A stretch of DNA of 64,000 nucleotides from JAFGNV01 sp964612485 (GTDB lineage: Bacteria; Chloroflexota; Anaerolineae; 4572-78; J111). The DNA is taken from NCBI GenBank assembly GCA_964612485.1, contig CAZTFF010000022.1, positions 29,728 to 93,727 of the forward strand. The letters run 5' to 3'. A model generated the notes under the pieces. It searched no databases. It had not been told where the DNA came from and saw only the letters and a list, made by a program, of their open reading frames with translations. The position numbers and the translations under genes were made by a program. This document shows, one piece after another, positions 50,749 to 60,474 of this stretch; position 1 is the first letter of the stretch, and the number at the start of each line of letters is the position of its first letter.

Positions 50749-52413
50749 ATGATCCTTCAGATTAGCCTGTACCGGCCCAAACTCTTTGGTTTAGCCGTTA
50801 TTTTGCTGTTGATATTTTTGGCCAGCGCCTTTGTGGCCGCCCACAACGCTTATGATCCATCTCTAAGCTGGCCGGTGCTGTTGGCCATGCTGGTGAGTAT
50901 AAGCCTGTTTTTGGTGATTGCGGGGTCTCCGCTTTCACCCTGGCCGGTGAGCAAAGCCTTGGTTGTTATCGCTGCTTTGTTGGCGTTTTATTTTGTTGGA
51001 CAATACCGCCATTTTAATTATGAATTAGAGTTTGGCTACGTGCCGGCCCTGGGCCGCCTGACCAGCGCTTTTATGCCAAACCTGGTTTTTTTTACCCCAC
51101 ACCCTAATGCGGTAGCCAGTTTTTTAGAGGGCGTTTTGTTGATAAGTTTGGTGATTACCTGGCGTACACCCCAGCCCGCGCGCTGGATTTGGCTGGCGTT
51201 GACGGCCATCATTGCCTACGGCCTGTTCATCACCGAATCTCGCGGCGCGTGGGCCGGAGTAGCCATTACGCTGGCGATCTGGCTGTTGTTGACGTTTGGC
51301 GCTCGCGTACTGCCCTGGCTGGCGGTTGGCTTGGGAGTGGCGGGCGGCATCCTTGTGGGAGCCTACGTCATTTTGACTCAACTCGCGCCCCAGCAGGAAA
51401 TTCTTTTTATCACCCCGACTTTGAACACCCTCAACGGCCGGTTGCTGCTCTACCAGAACAGCTTTGATCTGATGCAAGATTACCTGTTTTCCGGCATTGG
51501 CCTGGGCGAAACATTTGGGATGGTCTTTTCCCGGTACCAACTATTCATTCACGTCCCTTATTTGTATTATGCCCACAATATCTTTATTTCCATCGGCCTG
51601 GGGCAAGGATTATGGGGGCTGGCATCTTTTATCGGTTTGATAGGTGTATTTTTCTATTTTGTTTTTCGTGTAGAACGAAGTGAGCCGGATCCGGCCTCGC
51701 AGATGTTATTCAGAGCGGCCTGGCTGGGCGTGACCGCCGGCCTGATTCACGGCTTTGTTGACTCGATTCAGTTTTCGGGGGCGGTGTGGACCATGCCGGT
51801 TCTTTTTGTTCTGGCCGGACTTGCAGTTGCGGCAGGCCGGCCCGCTTTAGAACAGCCGCGCCGCCGGAACCTGCCTGCCCAACCGGCCAACAGCGTTTGG
51901 GGCGTGGGCGCGGCGGTGGTTGTTCTGGTTCTGGTTTTAGGCGCTCTCTCCTGGCGTTCGCTGGCCGGCAGCTGGTATGCCAATCTAGGAGCCATTGCCC
52001 ATACCCGGGCCGATTTAGCGTCGGTGGCTGATGAGGCGATGCGCGATGTTTTCTTGGCCCAGGCCACCGATCATTTCGATGCGGCTCTCAATATGGACCC
52101 GAATCAACCCACCGCCAGGCGGCGTTTGGGCTTGATCGCGCTGGATCAACTGGCGTTTGATACGGCAGTGGAACATCTGGAGCAGGCGTATCAGCATGAT
52201 CCAACCAACCAGGCTACGTTGAAATTATTGGGTTATGCTTACTTGTACACCGGGCAGATTGATGCGGCAGAAACCATGTTCCGCCGGCTTGGGTTTATGA
52301 GTCGTTTAAGATTGGCTCAAGAGTTTGAGCATTACGAGTGGTATTGGAATATGCGGGGCTGGAACAACCTCTCCGCCTATGCCGGTGAAATGGCGCAGCG
52401 GATGTCGCCCTGA
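50749..52413 (+). CDS. O-antigen ligase/Wzy-type polymerase with C-terminal TPR
   Basis: A 554-residue integral membrane protein with about ten hydrophobic segments. The Wzy_C signature is ITESRGAWAGVAITLAIWLL, with the downstream HN motif in LYYAHNIFISIGLGQG. The last 110 residues form TPR repeats (ATDHFDAALNMDPNQPTARR and HLEQAYQHDPTNQATLKLLG). It polymerises or ligates undecaprenyl-linked polysaccharide. It follows the Wzz/BY-kinase by 148 bp that contain imperfect GGTGGTC/GACCACC inverted repeats. No strong ribosome-binding site is seen before ATG 50749. Confidence 0.9.
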   Translation: MILQISLYRPKLFGLAVILLLIFLASAFVAAHNAYDPSLSWPVLLAMLVSISLFLVIAGSPLSPWPVSKALVVIAALLAFYFVGQYRHFNYELEFGYVPALGRLTSAFMPNLVFFTPHPNAVASFLEGVLLISLVITWRTPQPARWIWLALTAIIAYGLFITESRGAWAGVAITLAIWLLLTFGARVLPWLAVGLGVAGGILVGAYVILTQLAPQQEILFITPTLNTLNGRLLLYQNSFDLMQDYLFSGIGLGETFGMVFSRYQLFIHVPYLYYAHNIFISIGLGQGLWGLASFIGLIGVFFYFVFRVERSEPDPASQMLFRAAWLGVTAGLIHGFVDSIQFSGAVWTMPVLFVLAGLAVAAGRPALEQPRRRNLPAQPANSVWGVGAAVVVLVLVLGALSWRSLAGSWYANLGAIAHTRADLASVADEAMRDVFLAQATDHFDAALNMDPNQPTARRRLGLIALDQLAFDTAVEHLEQAYQHDPTNQATLKLLGYAYLYTGQIDAAETMFRRLGFMSRLRLAQEFEHYEWYWNMRGWNNLSAYAGEMAQRMSP

Positions 52414-52434
52414 TTCACCTTTTTGCGGAACCTG

Positions 52435-53643
52435 CTATGCTTTGTGCTCAAAAATAACCTCGTGGTAAATTGACGTTAACCGCTCCGCTACTTTTTCCCA
52501 ATTGTGATACGTTTCTACATAATGCCGGCCCGCGCGCCCCATCGCCTCACGGCGGGTTGGATCATCCAACAGGCTGATCACGGCCTGGGCGATGGCTGCG
52601 GGTGTTTCGGCCACCAGCACATCTTGCCCCGGGACCGTTTGCAAGGCGCTGACAGATTGGGGCGTGCTGACCACGGGCGTTCCCATCGCCATTGCTTCTA
52701 ACGCTTTGTTCTGAATTCCTACCCCATATTGCATCGGCAACACCGAAACCGTTGCCTGGGCCAGATAAGGGCGAAGATCCGGCACAAAGCCGGTCACGGC
52801 AATTCGGCTGTCTTGGGCCTGGGCGCAGAGCTGCTCCGGCGGGTCTTTACCCACGATCAGAAGTTTTACGTGAGGCGTTCGCTGCCAGATGAGGGGCATG
52901 ATTTGGTTGATGAGGGTTTCGGCGGCGGCGATGTTGGCGTGGTAGCTCATTTTGCCGGTAAAAATAAGGGTCGCCGGCTCGCGGGCTGTATCTTGCGGCG
53001 AAAAATAATCCAGATTGACGCCGTTGGGCAAAATCACCAGCCGGTCGCCGGCCTGGGGGACGGTTGCCAGCCGGGCCAGCGCTGCCTGGTCGTGGGGCGA
53101 TGTCACCAGCACGCGCGCATATTGTTCCAGCAGCCGGCCTTCGTAGGCGTGGTTACGGCCTTTTTCAAACCTGGCCAATAAGCGGCTCTTCAGCGTAGGA
53201 CCGGATTGGGCCACCCGGTCAAACAACAAAGAAATCGAATCGACCGAATCAAATACAACCGGCAGGTTTTTGATGGCCGGGCTGAGTTCCGACCCGCGCA
53301 TATGTTCCACGTGGGCCACATCAAACGCTTGCTGCGCCTGGGTATGGCGAATAAGGGCCGCCATCTCCGGCGAGCGGGAATAGGCCGCTTGCAGCGGCAT
53401 GCGGCTGGGCAGGGCGCGGAGCGCGTTTAAGTACGTTTGCCGGCGGGGTAGAGAAACTGTTTTGACGGCGGCGCACCAACGGCGCAGTGCTTCCAGCCCG
53501 CTTTCATCTTCATTAGGAGGAACCAGGGCCAGCAGCGTGATCTGATGGCCCTGCCGCGCCAGGTATTGAATGAGGTTGTAGGGACGTACCCGGATGAGAG
53601 AAGGCAAATAGGGACTGACAAAAAGTATGCGTAACGGCTCCAT
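52435..53643 (-). CDS. GT4-family glycosyltransferase
   Basis: A 402-residue GT-B fold enzyme. The N-terminus ILFVSPYLPSLIRVRPYNLI resembles the sugar transferases linked to exopolysaccharide loci. The donor domain shows LPNGVNLDYFSP, IFTGKMSYHANIAAAETLI and the E-x7-E region YGVGIQNKALEAMAMGTPVV. It would add a sugar to a lipid-linked intermediate at the cytoplasmic membrane. It is convergent with the polymerase gene (21 bp between stops) and 136 bp from the epimerase gene, in the same direction. Confidence 0.92.
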   Translation of the reverse strand: MEPLRILFVSPYLPSLIRVRPYNLIQYLARQGHQITLLALVPPNEDESGLEALRRWCAAVKTVSLPRRQTYLNALRALPSRMPLQAAYSRSPEMAALIRHTQAQQAFDVAHVEHMRGSELSPAIKNLPVVFDSVDSISLLFDRVAQSGPTLKSRLLARFEKGRNHAYEGRLLEQYARVLVTSPHDQAALARLATVPQAGDRLVILPNGVNLDYFSPQDTAREPATLIFTGKMSYHANIAAAETLINQIMPLIWQRTPHVKLLIVGKDPPEQLCAQAQDSRIAVTGFVPDLRPYLAQATVSVLPMQYGVGIQNKALEAMAMGTPVVSTPQSVSALQTVPGQDVLVAETPAAIAQAVISLLDDPTRREAMGRAGRHYVETYHNWEKVAERLTSIYHEVIFEHKA

Positions 53644-53779
53644 ATCAGTGGGTTCCTGTCTGTAAATTCAAAAAAGCATTTTTGACGCGGAAATCCAAAA
53701 GCCTCATTGTAGTATTAAGACCCAGAAACGTTGGGAATCGGTGAGGGAAATATACAAATAAAGTTAGAAAATGGGCCGG

Positions 53780-54766
53780 TCAACCAGGGCGCTCGCGTTC
53801 GTAATCAAAAACGGCTTCAAGTATTTCATCAAGCGACCGTGAATGCTGCCACCCCAGCAGCCCGTGGATGCGGCTTATATCCGGCACCCGGCGCTGCATA
53901 TCTTCAAAACCCGGCGCGTACGCTTCTGCATACGGCACAGTGACCACAGGCGATTGGCTTTTGGTAATTTTTTTGACCCGGTTCGCCAGTTCAAGAATAG
54001 TGATTTCTTCAGTACTGCCGATATTATAAACGCAGCCCGCGGCTTGAGGATGTTGCGACAGTCCCACAATCGCCTGGACGACATCGCGCACATCGCAAAA
54101 ACAGCGCTGCTGCGAGCCGTCGCCGTACACGGTGAGGGCTTCATTTTGAATGGCCTGGCGTACAAAGCGGGGCACCACCATACCGTAACGGCCGGTTTGT
54201 CGCGGCCCCACGGTGTTGAAAAAGCGGACAGGAATAACGCTCAGGCCAAATTCGCGCTGGTAGGCCAGGGCCAGAAATTCATCCACCATTTTGCTGGCGG
54301 CGTAGGCCCAGCGACTTTTATCCGTTGCGCCCAGCAAAACATCGTCCCCTTCACTGAAGGGGATTTTGCTGCCCTTGCCATACACCTCCGAAGTGCTGGC
54401 CAGCAGTACGCGGCAGTTGTAACGCAGCGCGGTTTTTAAAACAATTTCCGTGCCCATCACATTGGTTTCAATAGTATGCACCGGATGTTCCACAATCAGT
54501 TGCACGCCCACGGCTGCGGCCAGATGGACAATAATATCGGCCTGGGAGGCCAGCCGGTCCATTACAATGCCGTCGGTAATATCGGCGCGGGCAAAATGGA
54601 ATAAATCGTGATCCATCAGATGTTGAATATTCTCAATGCGGCCCGTGGATAAATTATCAACCACCAGCACCCGGTGGTTGGCCGCCAGCAGGGCATCGGC
54701 CAGATGAGAGCCAATAAAGCCGGCGCCGCCGGTAATGAGATAGATCAGAGATGGTTTTTTTTGCAT
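53780..54766 (-). CDS. NAD-dependent nucleotide-sugar epimerase/dehydratase (UDP-glucuronate decarboxylase-like)
   Basis: An extended SDR of about 328 residues. The NAD loop is YLITGGAGFIGSHLADALL. The catalytic Ser/Thr region is STSEVYGKGSKIP and the YxxxK is WAYAASKMVDEFL; RFFNTVGPRQTGRYGMVVPR is typical of the UDP-glucuronate decarboxylase/UDP-glucose epimerase branch. It makes an activated sugar for the polysaccharide. ATG 54766 is chosen over 54826 because GAGG lies before it and the fold starts there. Confidence 0.88.
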   Translation of the reverse strand: MQKKPSLIYLITGGAGFIGSHLADALLAANHRVLVVDNLSTGRIENIQHLMDHDLFHFARADITDGIVMDRLASQADIIVHLAAAVGVQLIVEHPVHTIETNVMGTEIVLKTALRYNCRVLLASTSEVYGKGSKIPFSEGDDVLLGATDKSRWAYAASKMVDEFLALAYQREFGLSVIPVRFFNTVGPRQTGRYGMVVPRFVRQAIQNEALTVYGDGSQQRCFCDVRDVVQAIVGLSQHPQAAGCVYNIGSTEEITILELANRVKKITKSQSPVVTVPYAEAYAPGFEDMQRRVPDISRIHGLLGWQHSRSLDEILEAVFDYERERPG

Positions 54767-54835
54767 GGCTGCCTCATTAAAATTTTTCCGGCATTCTAAA
54801 ACCGGCTTGATTGTACCCGAATTCAATCAGACCAC

Positions 54836-54864
54836 AAAAAAACAGAGCGCCAGGCAGCGCTCTG
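54836..54864 (-). terminator. Intrinsic terminator of the Pro/Gln-rich protein gene
   Basis: On the - strand a perfect 8-bp stem CAGAGCGC/GCGCTCTG with a 6-nt loop is followed by seven T residues. It lies 27 bp after the stop at 54892 and 69 bp before the epimerase start. Confidence 0.92.
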
Positions 54865-54891
54865 TGAGGGTATTCGATCAACGGTTTGATC

Positions 54892-56271
54892 TCAGGTGGC
54901 GAACATGAGCAAAATCAACATCCCCAACCCGCCTAAGGCGGTCACCGAAAGAGAACCAAAAATGATCACCGCCAGCACGTTGATCTCGTCCTCTTCATCT
55001 TCTTCATTTTGTGATTTTTTGGCTGGTGGCGATGACATCCCCATCGCATTGGCCATCCGGTAATCTACCATTGCTGCTTGGTTGTGACCCGCCGGCATCA
55101 TAAATGGGTTGGCGCCCGCCGGCATCATAGTGGTTAAGTTAGAGTGCATGTTGTAGGGCTGCCCGCCCTGCTGCTGGTTATAGGCCGGCATCCCCATTGT
55201 GGCGCTGGCATGAACCGGCACCGGTTCCGATGGGTGAGCTGCTTGAGGATTAGGCATCATCATGGTTGCATTAGAATGAAGGGGCGCGCCCGGCTGCTGG
55301 CCTTGGGCCTGCGGATATTGCGGCATGCCCATTTGGGAACCCGGCTGCTGTTCCACCGGCACCGGCTGCGAAGGACCTTGTTGGACCGGCACCGGCTGCG
55401 AAGGTCGGGTATCCTGAACAGGCGGCTGCCCCTGCACGTGTTGTTGGCCATAAAATTGGCTTCCGGTGTTCATCTGTTGTGGAGGCATTGGCTGTTCTGT
55501 TTGAGGTGAAACCGGGACCGGATGGCTGTCCGGGTGAGGTTGTCCGGCGGCGGGGAAACCGCCGGGCGATTGCTGGACAGGGTTTGGAACGGTATGGTGG
55601 GCCGGCACCGGCCTCGACGGATGGGGCGGGTTTTCCACGGGACGGCTGTCGGGCCGGGGAGCCTCTTGTTGGGCCGGGACGGGTTGGGAAACGGGAGATT
55701 GGGCGGCGGGAACAGGCTCCGACGGTTGAACAGGTTTTGAAGGCCGGTCCGATGGTTGGGCCTGGCCGGCAGGCTGCGCCGGTGGTTGGCTTTGAGCCGC
55801 ATCGCTATTTTGGGCTGCGGCAAAGGGTTTGGTAATAGGCTTAAAAGGAAGTTCATCCACCACCGCTTGCGGATCGAGCCGGAAGGGTCGGCGTTCCGGT
55901 ATCGGCCTGAATTCCGGTTTGGGTTCCAGCGGCCGGGTATCAGAAGGCGGCATAAAGTTGGTATTGGGCGGGGAGGGTTTGGGAATGCGGATCGGCTGGG
56001 AGTCGCGTGGTATTTTGACCGGACGCGAGTCAGACACCACAATGCCCAACAATTTCAGCCCGCGCTGCGCCACCTGATTATCGGGATTAATAGCCAGCAC
56101 GTGATACAGGCAGCGAGCGCGCTGCTCGTCGGTATCAACCACGCTGCTCATCCACAGCCAGGCTTTCTCGTTGTTGGGGTTTTCCTGGATGAGCAGGTTC
56201 AAGAGCTGCCGTCCTTCATCTTTTCGGTTGGCGCGAATCGCAGTAATAGCAAGTTCTAACGATGTAGCCAT
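54892..56271 (-). CDS. TPR-like protein with long Pro/Gln-rich linker and C-terminal membrane anchor
   Basis: A 459-residue protein. Residues 1-75 are two TPR-like helical hairpins (AITAIRANRKDEGRQLLNLL and NEKAWLWMSSVVDTDEQRAR). Residues about 85-400 are low-complexity Pro/Gln/Ser with many short units of the form Q/RPVP and SRPV. After an acidic patch (NEEDEEDE) the C-terminus is one membrane helix (VLAVIIFGSLSVTALGGLGM onward). The topology puts the TPR in the cytoplasm, tethered to the membrane. Function unknown; a scaffold role is only a guess. It has its own terminator. Confidence 0.85.
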   Translation of the reverse strand: MATSLELAITAIRANRKDEGRQLLNLLIQENPNNEKAWLWMSSVVDTDEQRARCLYHVLAINPDNQVAQRGLKLLGIVVSDSRPVKIPRDSQPIRIPKPSPPNTNFMPPSDTRPLEPKPEFRPIPERRPFRLDPQAVVDELPFKPITKPFAAAQNSDAAQSQPPAQPAGQAQPSDRPSKPVQPSEPVPAAQSPVSQPVPAQQEAPRPDSRPVENPPHPSRPVPAHHTVPNPVQQSPGGFPAAGQPHPDSHPVPVSPQTEQPMPPQQMNTGSQFYGQQHVQGQPPVQDTRPSQPVPVQQGPSQPVPVEQQPGSQMGMPQYPQAQGQQPGAPLHSNATMMMPNPQAAHPSEPVPVHASATMGMPAYNQQQGGQPYNMHSNLTTMMPAGANPFMMPAGHNQAAMVDYRMANAMGMSSPPAKKSQNEEDEEDEINVLAVIIFGSLSVTALGGLGMLILLMFAT

Positions 56272-56518
56272 AGGAACCCCCGTTTCTCTGGCATTTTTAA
56301 CTCGACATAAAATTTCTCGTAGTCATTATACCATAGATGATACAGTCCGCAAAGTGCGGTTTGGAATTCTGGTCTACACTTATTGTTGTGCTGCTGCCTT
56401 GGTAGTGATATTTGTCATTTTTTTTTCCAAAACTGCGTATCTATTCAGCAGGTTTATTAGTTGAAGGCAACCGTTGTTGCGCCAGATTTTCACAGAGCGG
56501 GATATTTTTCTGAAAATG

Positions 56519-56547
56519 TTGAACTTTTCCCCCGGCGTTTGTATAAT
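56519..56547 (+). promoter_or_regulatory. Promoter giving a leaderless transcript
   Basis: TTGAAC (56519-56524), exactly 17 bp, then a consensus TATAAT (56542-56547). The ATG of the next gene is at 56557, 10 bases after the -10 box, so transcription should begin at or within two or three bases of the start codon. There is no room for a ribosome-binding site. Confidence 0.75.
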
Positions 56548-56556
56548 GGGGCAGTT

Positions 56557-58239
56557 ATGGAAAACTTCAGCCATTTGCTCAACCAATACATCCAACGGGC
56601 CGGCATCAGCGATGCCGAGTTATCCCGCGCGATCAGCGTCAGCCGCCAGACGATTTTTCGCTGGCGAGAGGGGATGACAGCCCGGCCCCGCTACCGGGAG
56701 GATGTGCTGGCCATCGCCCGCAAGCTGCGGCTGAGCGCGGCAGAACGGGATCAATTACTGCTGGCCGCCGGCTTTCGCCCGGAGGAGCCAACACCGGCGA
56801 AGGAATCAGACTCCGGTGAACCACCGCGCCAGCTTGAAGAATCAGCGGAACCACACCCCGCCGCTTCCCCCCCATCTCACCGATGGTTTTGGCTGCTGCC
56901 GGTGGTCATCGCCATTCTTTTAGCCGTGGGGCTGGGCATCTGGTGGGTTTATGCGGCCACCAATCGCGCTCCCGCTATTGCGCCCGCTTCCTCCGGCGAA
57001 ACCCTGGTACTGGTGACTCATTTTGCCAATTACGCCGGCGGCCAGGTAGGCTACAACATTGCCGGGCGGTTGACGGGCGCTTTACAGCAGGAGATCGATC
57101 AGGCTCAATTGGAGAAGTTTCGGGTGGCGGAATGGCCGCAGGTGGTTGGCACGCGAGCCGAAGCGGTGCAGGTGGGCCGCACCCTCAGCGCCACGCTGGT
57201 AATTTACGGCGAGTACGATGCGGGCCGGATCATGGTCCAGTTTACCCACCCTACCGATCAGAGCGCGTTTGTTGACCCGGCGTTGCAGCAGTACGTGGCC
57301 GGCGTACCGGAGTTATCGGCCATCATCAATAGCGATTTACCTCAACTGGTGCGGCCATTGGCCCTGATGGCCCTGGGGCAAATTTATCTCAACCAGCAGG
57401 AAACCGGTCAGGCCCGTTCGCTGCTGGTTCGCGCGCGGAACGGCTTGCAAAACGCCACCGGGGTTGATGAAAAAACCTGGGCGCTGGCCAATTTCTACCT
57501 GGGGCTGGCCCATCAAGAGACCAACCCGCCCGATCTGGATGCGGCCATCGCCGCCTACAACCAGGCCGTCGATGCCTGGCCTTCTTTGCTCTCCTCGCGC
57601 GTCAACCGCAGCGTCGCCCTGACTATGCGCGCTATGCCCAACGATTTGGAGCAGGCGTTGATGGATATGGATTACGTGATCGCCGCCAAACCCGACTGGC
57701 CGCTGGCTTACAGCAACCGCGCTTCGATTTTGATCAACCGGGGCGGCCAGGAAAATTTCGCTCGGGCCGCCGCCGATCTGAAAACAGCGCTGGCACTTGA
57801 CCCCAACCTGCCCGGCGCTTACCTGCATCGCGCCTACCTGGCCTACAAACAGGACCGGCCCCTGGCCGCCTTTCTGCCCGATCTAAAAAAAACGTTAGAC
57901 CTGCGGCCCGATGATGTCTCGGCGCTGAATTTATTGTGCTGGGCCTATGGCGTTGAGCAACAGCCGGAAGAGGCGCTTCCTTACTGCGAGCAGTTGATCG
58001 CGTTCGACTCCTCCCCCCTCTTTAGAGACAGCCGCGCCCTGACCTACGCCCTGCTGGGAGAGACCGAAGCCGCGATGGCCGATTTTGAAGCCTCAGCCGC
58101 GTGGATGGCGCGGCAGGAAAACAATGTCTGGCAGGAACCGCTGGCCCGCCGCCGGGCCTGGCTGAAGGCGCTGCGCGCCGGTCGTGATCCTTTTGCGCCG
58201 GAAGTTTTAGTTGAAATCCGACACGAGTTTGGCAAGTAG
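56557..58239 (+). CDS. HTH (XRE)-transmembrane-TPR protein
   Basis: A 560-residue protein. Residues about 8-65 are a Cro/CI-type HTH (ISDAELSRAISVSRQTIFRW). A membrane helix lies near 110-130 (WFWLLPVVIAILLAVGLGIW). Outside, a beta-rich domain resembling the TolB N-terminal type (VLVTHFANYAGGQVGYNIAG) precedes at least five TPR repeats (LADYDPA-like helices such as AAADLKTALALDPNLPGAYL). It could be a one-component membrane sensor that binds DNA on the cytoplasmic side. ATG 56557 is the start, next to the -10 box; an upstream in-frame extension to 56461 would include the promoter. Confidence 0.86.
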   Translation: MENFSHLLNQYIQRAGISDAELSRAISVSRQTIFRWREGMTARPRYREDVLAIARKLRLSAAERDQLLLAAGFRPEEPTPAKESDSGEPPRQLEESAEPHPAASPPSHRWFWLLPVVIAILLAVGLGIWWVYAATNRAPAIAPASSGETLVLVTHFANYAGGQVGYNIAGRLTGALQQEIDQAQLEKFRVAEWPQVVGTRAEAVQVGRTLSATLVIYGEYDAGRIMVQFTHPTDQSAFVDPALQQYVAGVPELSAIINSDLPQLVRPLALMALGQIYLNQQETGQARSLLVRARNGLQNATGVDEKTWALANFYLGLAHQETNPPDLDAAIAAYNQAVDAWPSLLSSRVNRSVALTMRAMPNDLEQALMDMDYVIAAKPDWPLAYSNRASILINRGGQENFARAAADLKTALALDPNLPGAYLHRAYLAYKQDRPLAAFLPDLKKTLDLRPDDVSALNLLCWAYGVEQQPEEALPYCEQLIAFDSSPLFRDSRALTYALLGETEAAMADFEASAAWMARQENNVWQEPLARRRAWLKALRAGRDPFAPEVLVEIRHEFGK

Positions 58240-58470
58240 CCGGTTGACATCGGCTCCGGCTGCCGGTATATTTACCTCCATCTAAAAACCAAGTTTTTGG
58301 GCGTGATTGCGTATAAATGTTGAGTCGGCCCAAGCCGTATTTAAAGGCGCGTTGCTTTCAAGCCGGAACCAAAATGGTTATAAATCCGCGAAGGACGCGA
58401 AGGAACGCTAAGTTTTTTTTGTGTAACGTGGTTTCTTTTTGCGGACTCAAAAATTTTTTCTCGAAAAACG

Positions 58471-60306
58471 ATGAGCCAACTCTCTCAGGTTCTCAACTTC
58501 AAATCGGTTAAAATGGGCCGGTTATGGCTGCCCCTGCTCTTTGTGCTGGTCACAGGCGGGCTGCTGGTGGCGATGATCTTCGCCACGCTGGCCTATCAGG
58601 TGATTTACCTCAACCGGGTGTATCCCGGCGTGGTGGTGGCCGGCGTTCAGGCCGGGGGGATGTCCGAGGCCGAGCTGACCACCACTGTCACCGAACGGGC
58701 CGGTCATTATTTGCTGCGCCCCATCACCATCCGGGCCAACGGCGAATCGTGGACGTTCACCGGCCAGGAGTTAGGTATTCGAGCCGATGTGGCGGCCACG
58801 GTAGAGCGGGCCTTTGCCGTGGGGCGGCAGGGCAATCTCTGGACGGACCTGCTGACCCATCTAAAATTGCTCCGTTCAGCCCATTATGTTGATCCCGTTC
58901 TGGTCTACGACAGTGGCCCCTCCAACCAGGTGTTGCAGCGCCTGACTGAAGAGATCAACTATCCCCCGCAAAATGCCCAACTCATCATTCATCCTGATGC
59001 CACCATTGAAGTGATCGCTGCACAGCGAGGGCGGCAGCTCCACATCGACGCCACGCGGGGCTTGTTAGAAGATGCCTTTTTTAGTGAGAACCCTGCCCCC
59101 GTGCAGGCTGTTACTCAGGAGATTCTGCCGCCCATTCCCGATGTTGAACACGCCCGCGTCCAGGCGGAAAACCTGCTTGGCGGCCCGATCAAATTCCAGT
59201 TGCAAACGGAAACCGACAACATCGAATGGCGGGTGCAGCCCCAGGACGTGGCCGCGCTGCTTGAAGTTACCGAAGAAGTTGATGAGAACCAGAAAACCCG
59301 GGTGGTGGTCAAGCCGGATGTAGAAAAATTTGCGCCGTATATTGAACATTTTGCCCCGGCCATCAACCGGGAGCCGGTCGAGGGGCGGGTGAGGTTTGAT
59401 GAAGAAAGCGGCCAACTTGAAGTGCTGCAAGAAAGCCACCCCGGCCGCAAACTGGACGTTGACGCGGTCTACCGGCAGTTAACTCAACTGGTTGAGTTGC
59501 CGGACCGGGTGGCGCGCCTGCCGATCATCAACGTGCCGCCGCTGGTCTCAACCGAAGACCCTGAGTTGCTGGGCATCAAAGAACTGGTCAGCGAATCAAC
59601 CTCTTATTTCAAAGGCTCCAGCCAGGGCCGGATGAACAATATCGCCCTGTCCGCCTCCAGATTCGACGGCGTGATCATCCCTCCCGGCCACGAATTTTCC
59701 TTCAACAAGCATCTGGGTGAAGTGAGCAAAGAAAACGGTTTCGATGAGTCGCTTATTATTTACGGCAACCGCACCACGGTGGGCATTGGCGGGGGGGTGT
59801 GCCAGGTGAGCACCACGGCGTTTCGCACCGCGTTTTTTGGCGGTTTTGAAATTGTAGAACGCTGGGCGCACGGCTACCGGGTGGGCTGGTACGAAACCAA
59901 CTCGGTGGTTGGCCTGGATGCTACCATCTACACCCCGGATGTGGATTTCCGCTTTCGCAACGACACCGATCATTTTCTGCTCATTCAAACCGAAACCGAT
60001 CTTCAGGCCGGTACGTTGACTTTTAAGTTTTTTGGCACCAAACCCAACCGCGAGATCATTGTCAGCAAGCCGGAAATAACCAATCTGGTCAAGCACGGCC
60101 CGCCGCTTTACGAAGATGATCCCACGCTGGCCAAAGGCGTCACCAAGCAGGTAGATTGGGCCAAAGACGGTATGGATGTGGCCATTACCCGCACCGTCAA
60201 AGTGAGCGATACGATGTTGTATGAAGATGTGGTGGTGAGCCGGTACAAACCCTGGCGCGCGGTTTACAAAGTTGGCACGGGCGAACAGGCCAACAGGGAG
60301 CCGTAG
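58471..60306 (+). CDS. VanW-family protein with YoaR-like domains
   Basis: A 611-residue protein. One membrane helix is at residues about 17-45 (LPLLFVLVTGGLLVAMIFAT). Two peptidoglycan-binding-like (PG_binding_4) domains follow (GVQAGGMSEAELTTTVTERA; PDATIEVIAAQRGRQLHIDA). The VanW domain comes next (GVIIPPGHEFSFNKHLGEVS, GGGVCQVSTTAFRTAFFGGF) and then a G5-like C-terminus. Relatives act in the cell envelope; VanW itself has no proven activity. There is no clear ribosome-binding site at 58471; an in-frame ATG at 58513 is an alternative that removes 14 residues before the helix. Confidence 0.9.
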   Translation: MSQLSQVLNFKSVKMGRLWLPLLFVLVTGGLLVAMIFATLAYQVIYLNRVYPGVVVAGVQAGGMSEAELTTTVTERAGHYLLRPITIRANGESWTFTGQELGIRADVAATVERAFAVGRQGNLWTDLLTHLKLLRSAHYVDPVLVYDSGPSNQVLQRLTEEINYPPQNAQLIIHPDATIEVIAAQRGRQLHIDATRGLLEDAFFSENPAPVQAVTQEILPPIPDVEHARVQAENLLGGPIKFQLQTETDNIEWRVQPQDVAALLEVTEEVDENQKTRVVVKPDVEKFAPYIEHFAPAINREPVEGRVRFDEESGQLEVLQESHPGRKLDVDAVYRQLTQLVELPDRVARLPIINVPPLVSTEDPELLGIKELVSESTSYFKGSSQGRMNNIALSASRFDGVIIPPGHEFSFNKHLGEVSKENGFDESLIIYGNRTTVGIGGGVCQVSTTAFRTAFFGGFEIVERWAHGYRVGWYETNSVVGLDATIYTPDVDFRFRNDTDHFLLIQTETDLQAGTLTFKFFGTKPNREIIVSKPEITNLVKHGPPLYEDDPTLAKGVTKQVDWAKDGMDVAITRTVKVSDTMLYEDVVVSRYKPWRAVYKVGTGEQANREP

Positions 60307-60474
60307 TCCCCATCCCTCTGCTGTCCACTTTACAAAAAATCACTCTGGTTTTATCATAGGGCCTAACCAGTAAAATTTTTGTATATGAACAAGAATTTCC
60401 GGCAGTATTTTTTTGGGGAATTCCGGCTTTGTCCGGGTTCGGCAAGCATTGCTTCAGAGTAAAGGAGACCCGTT

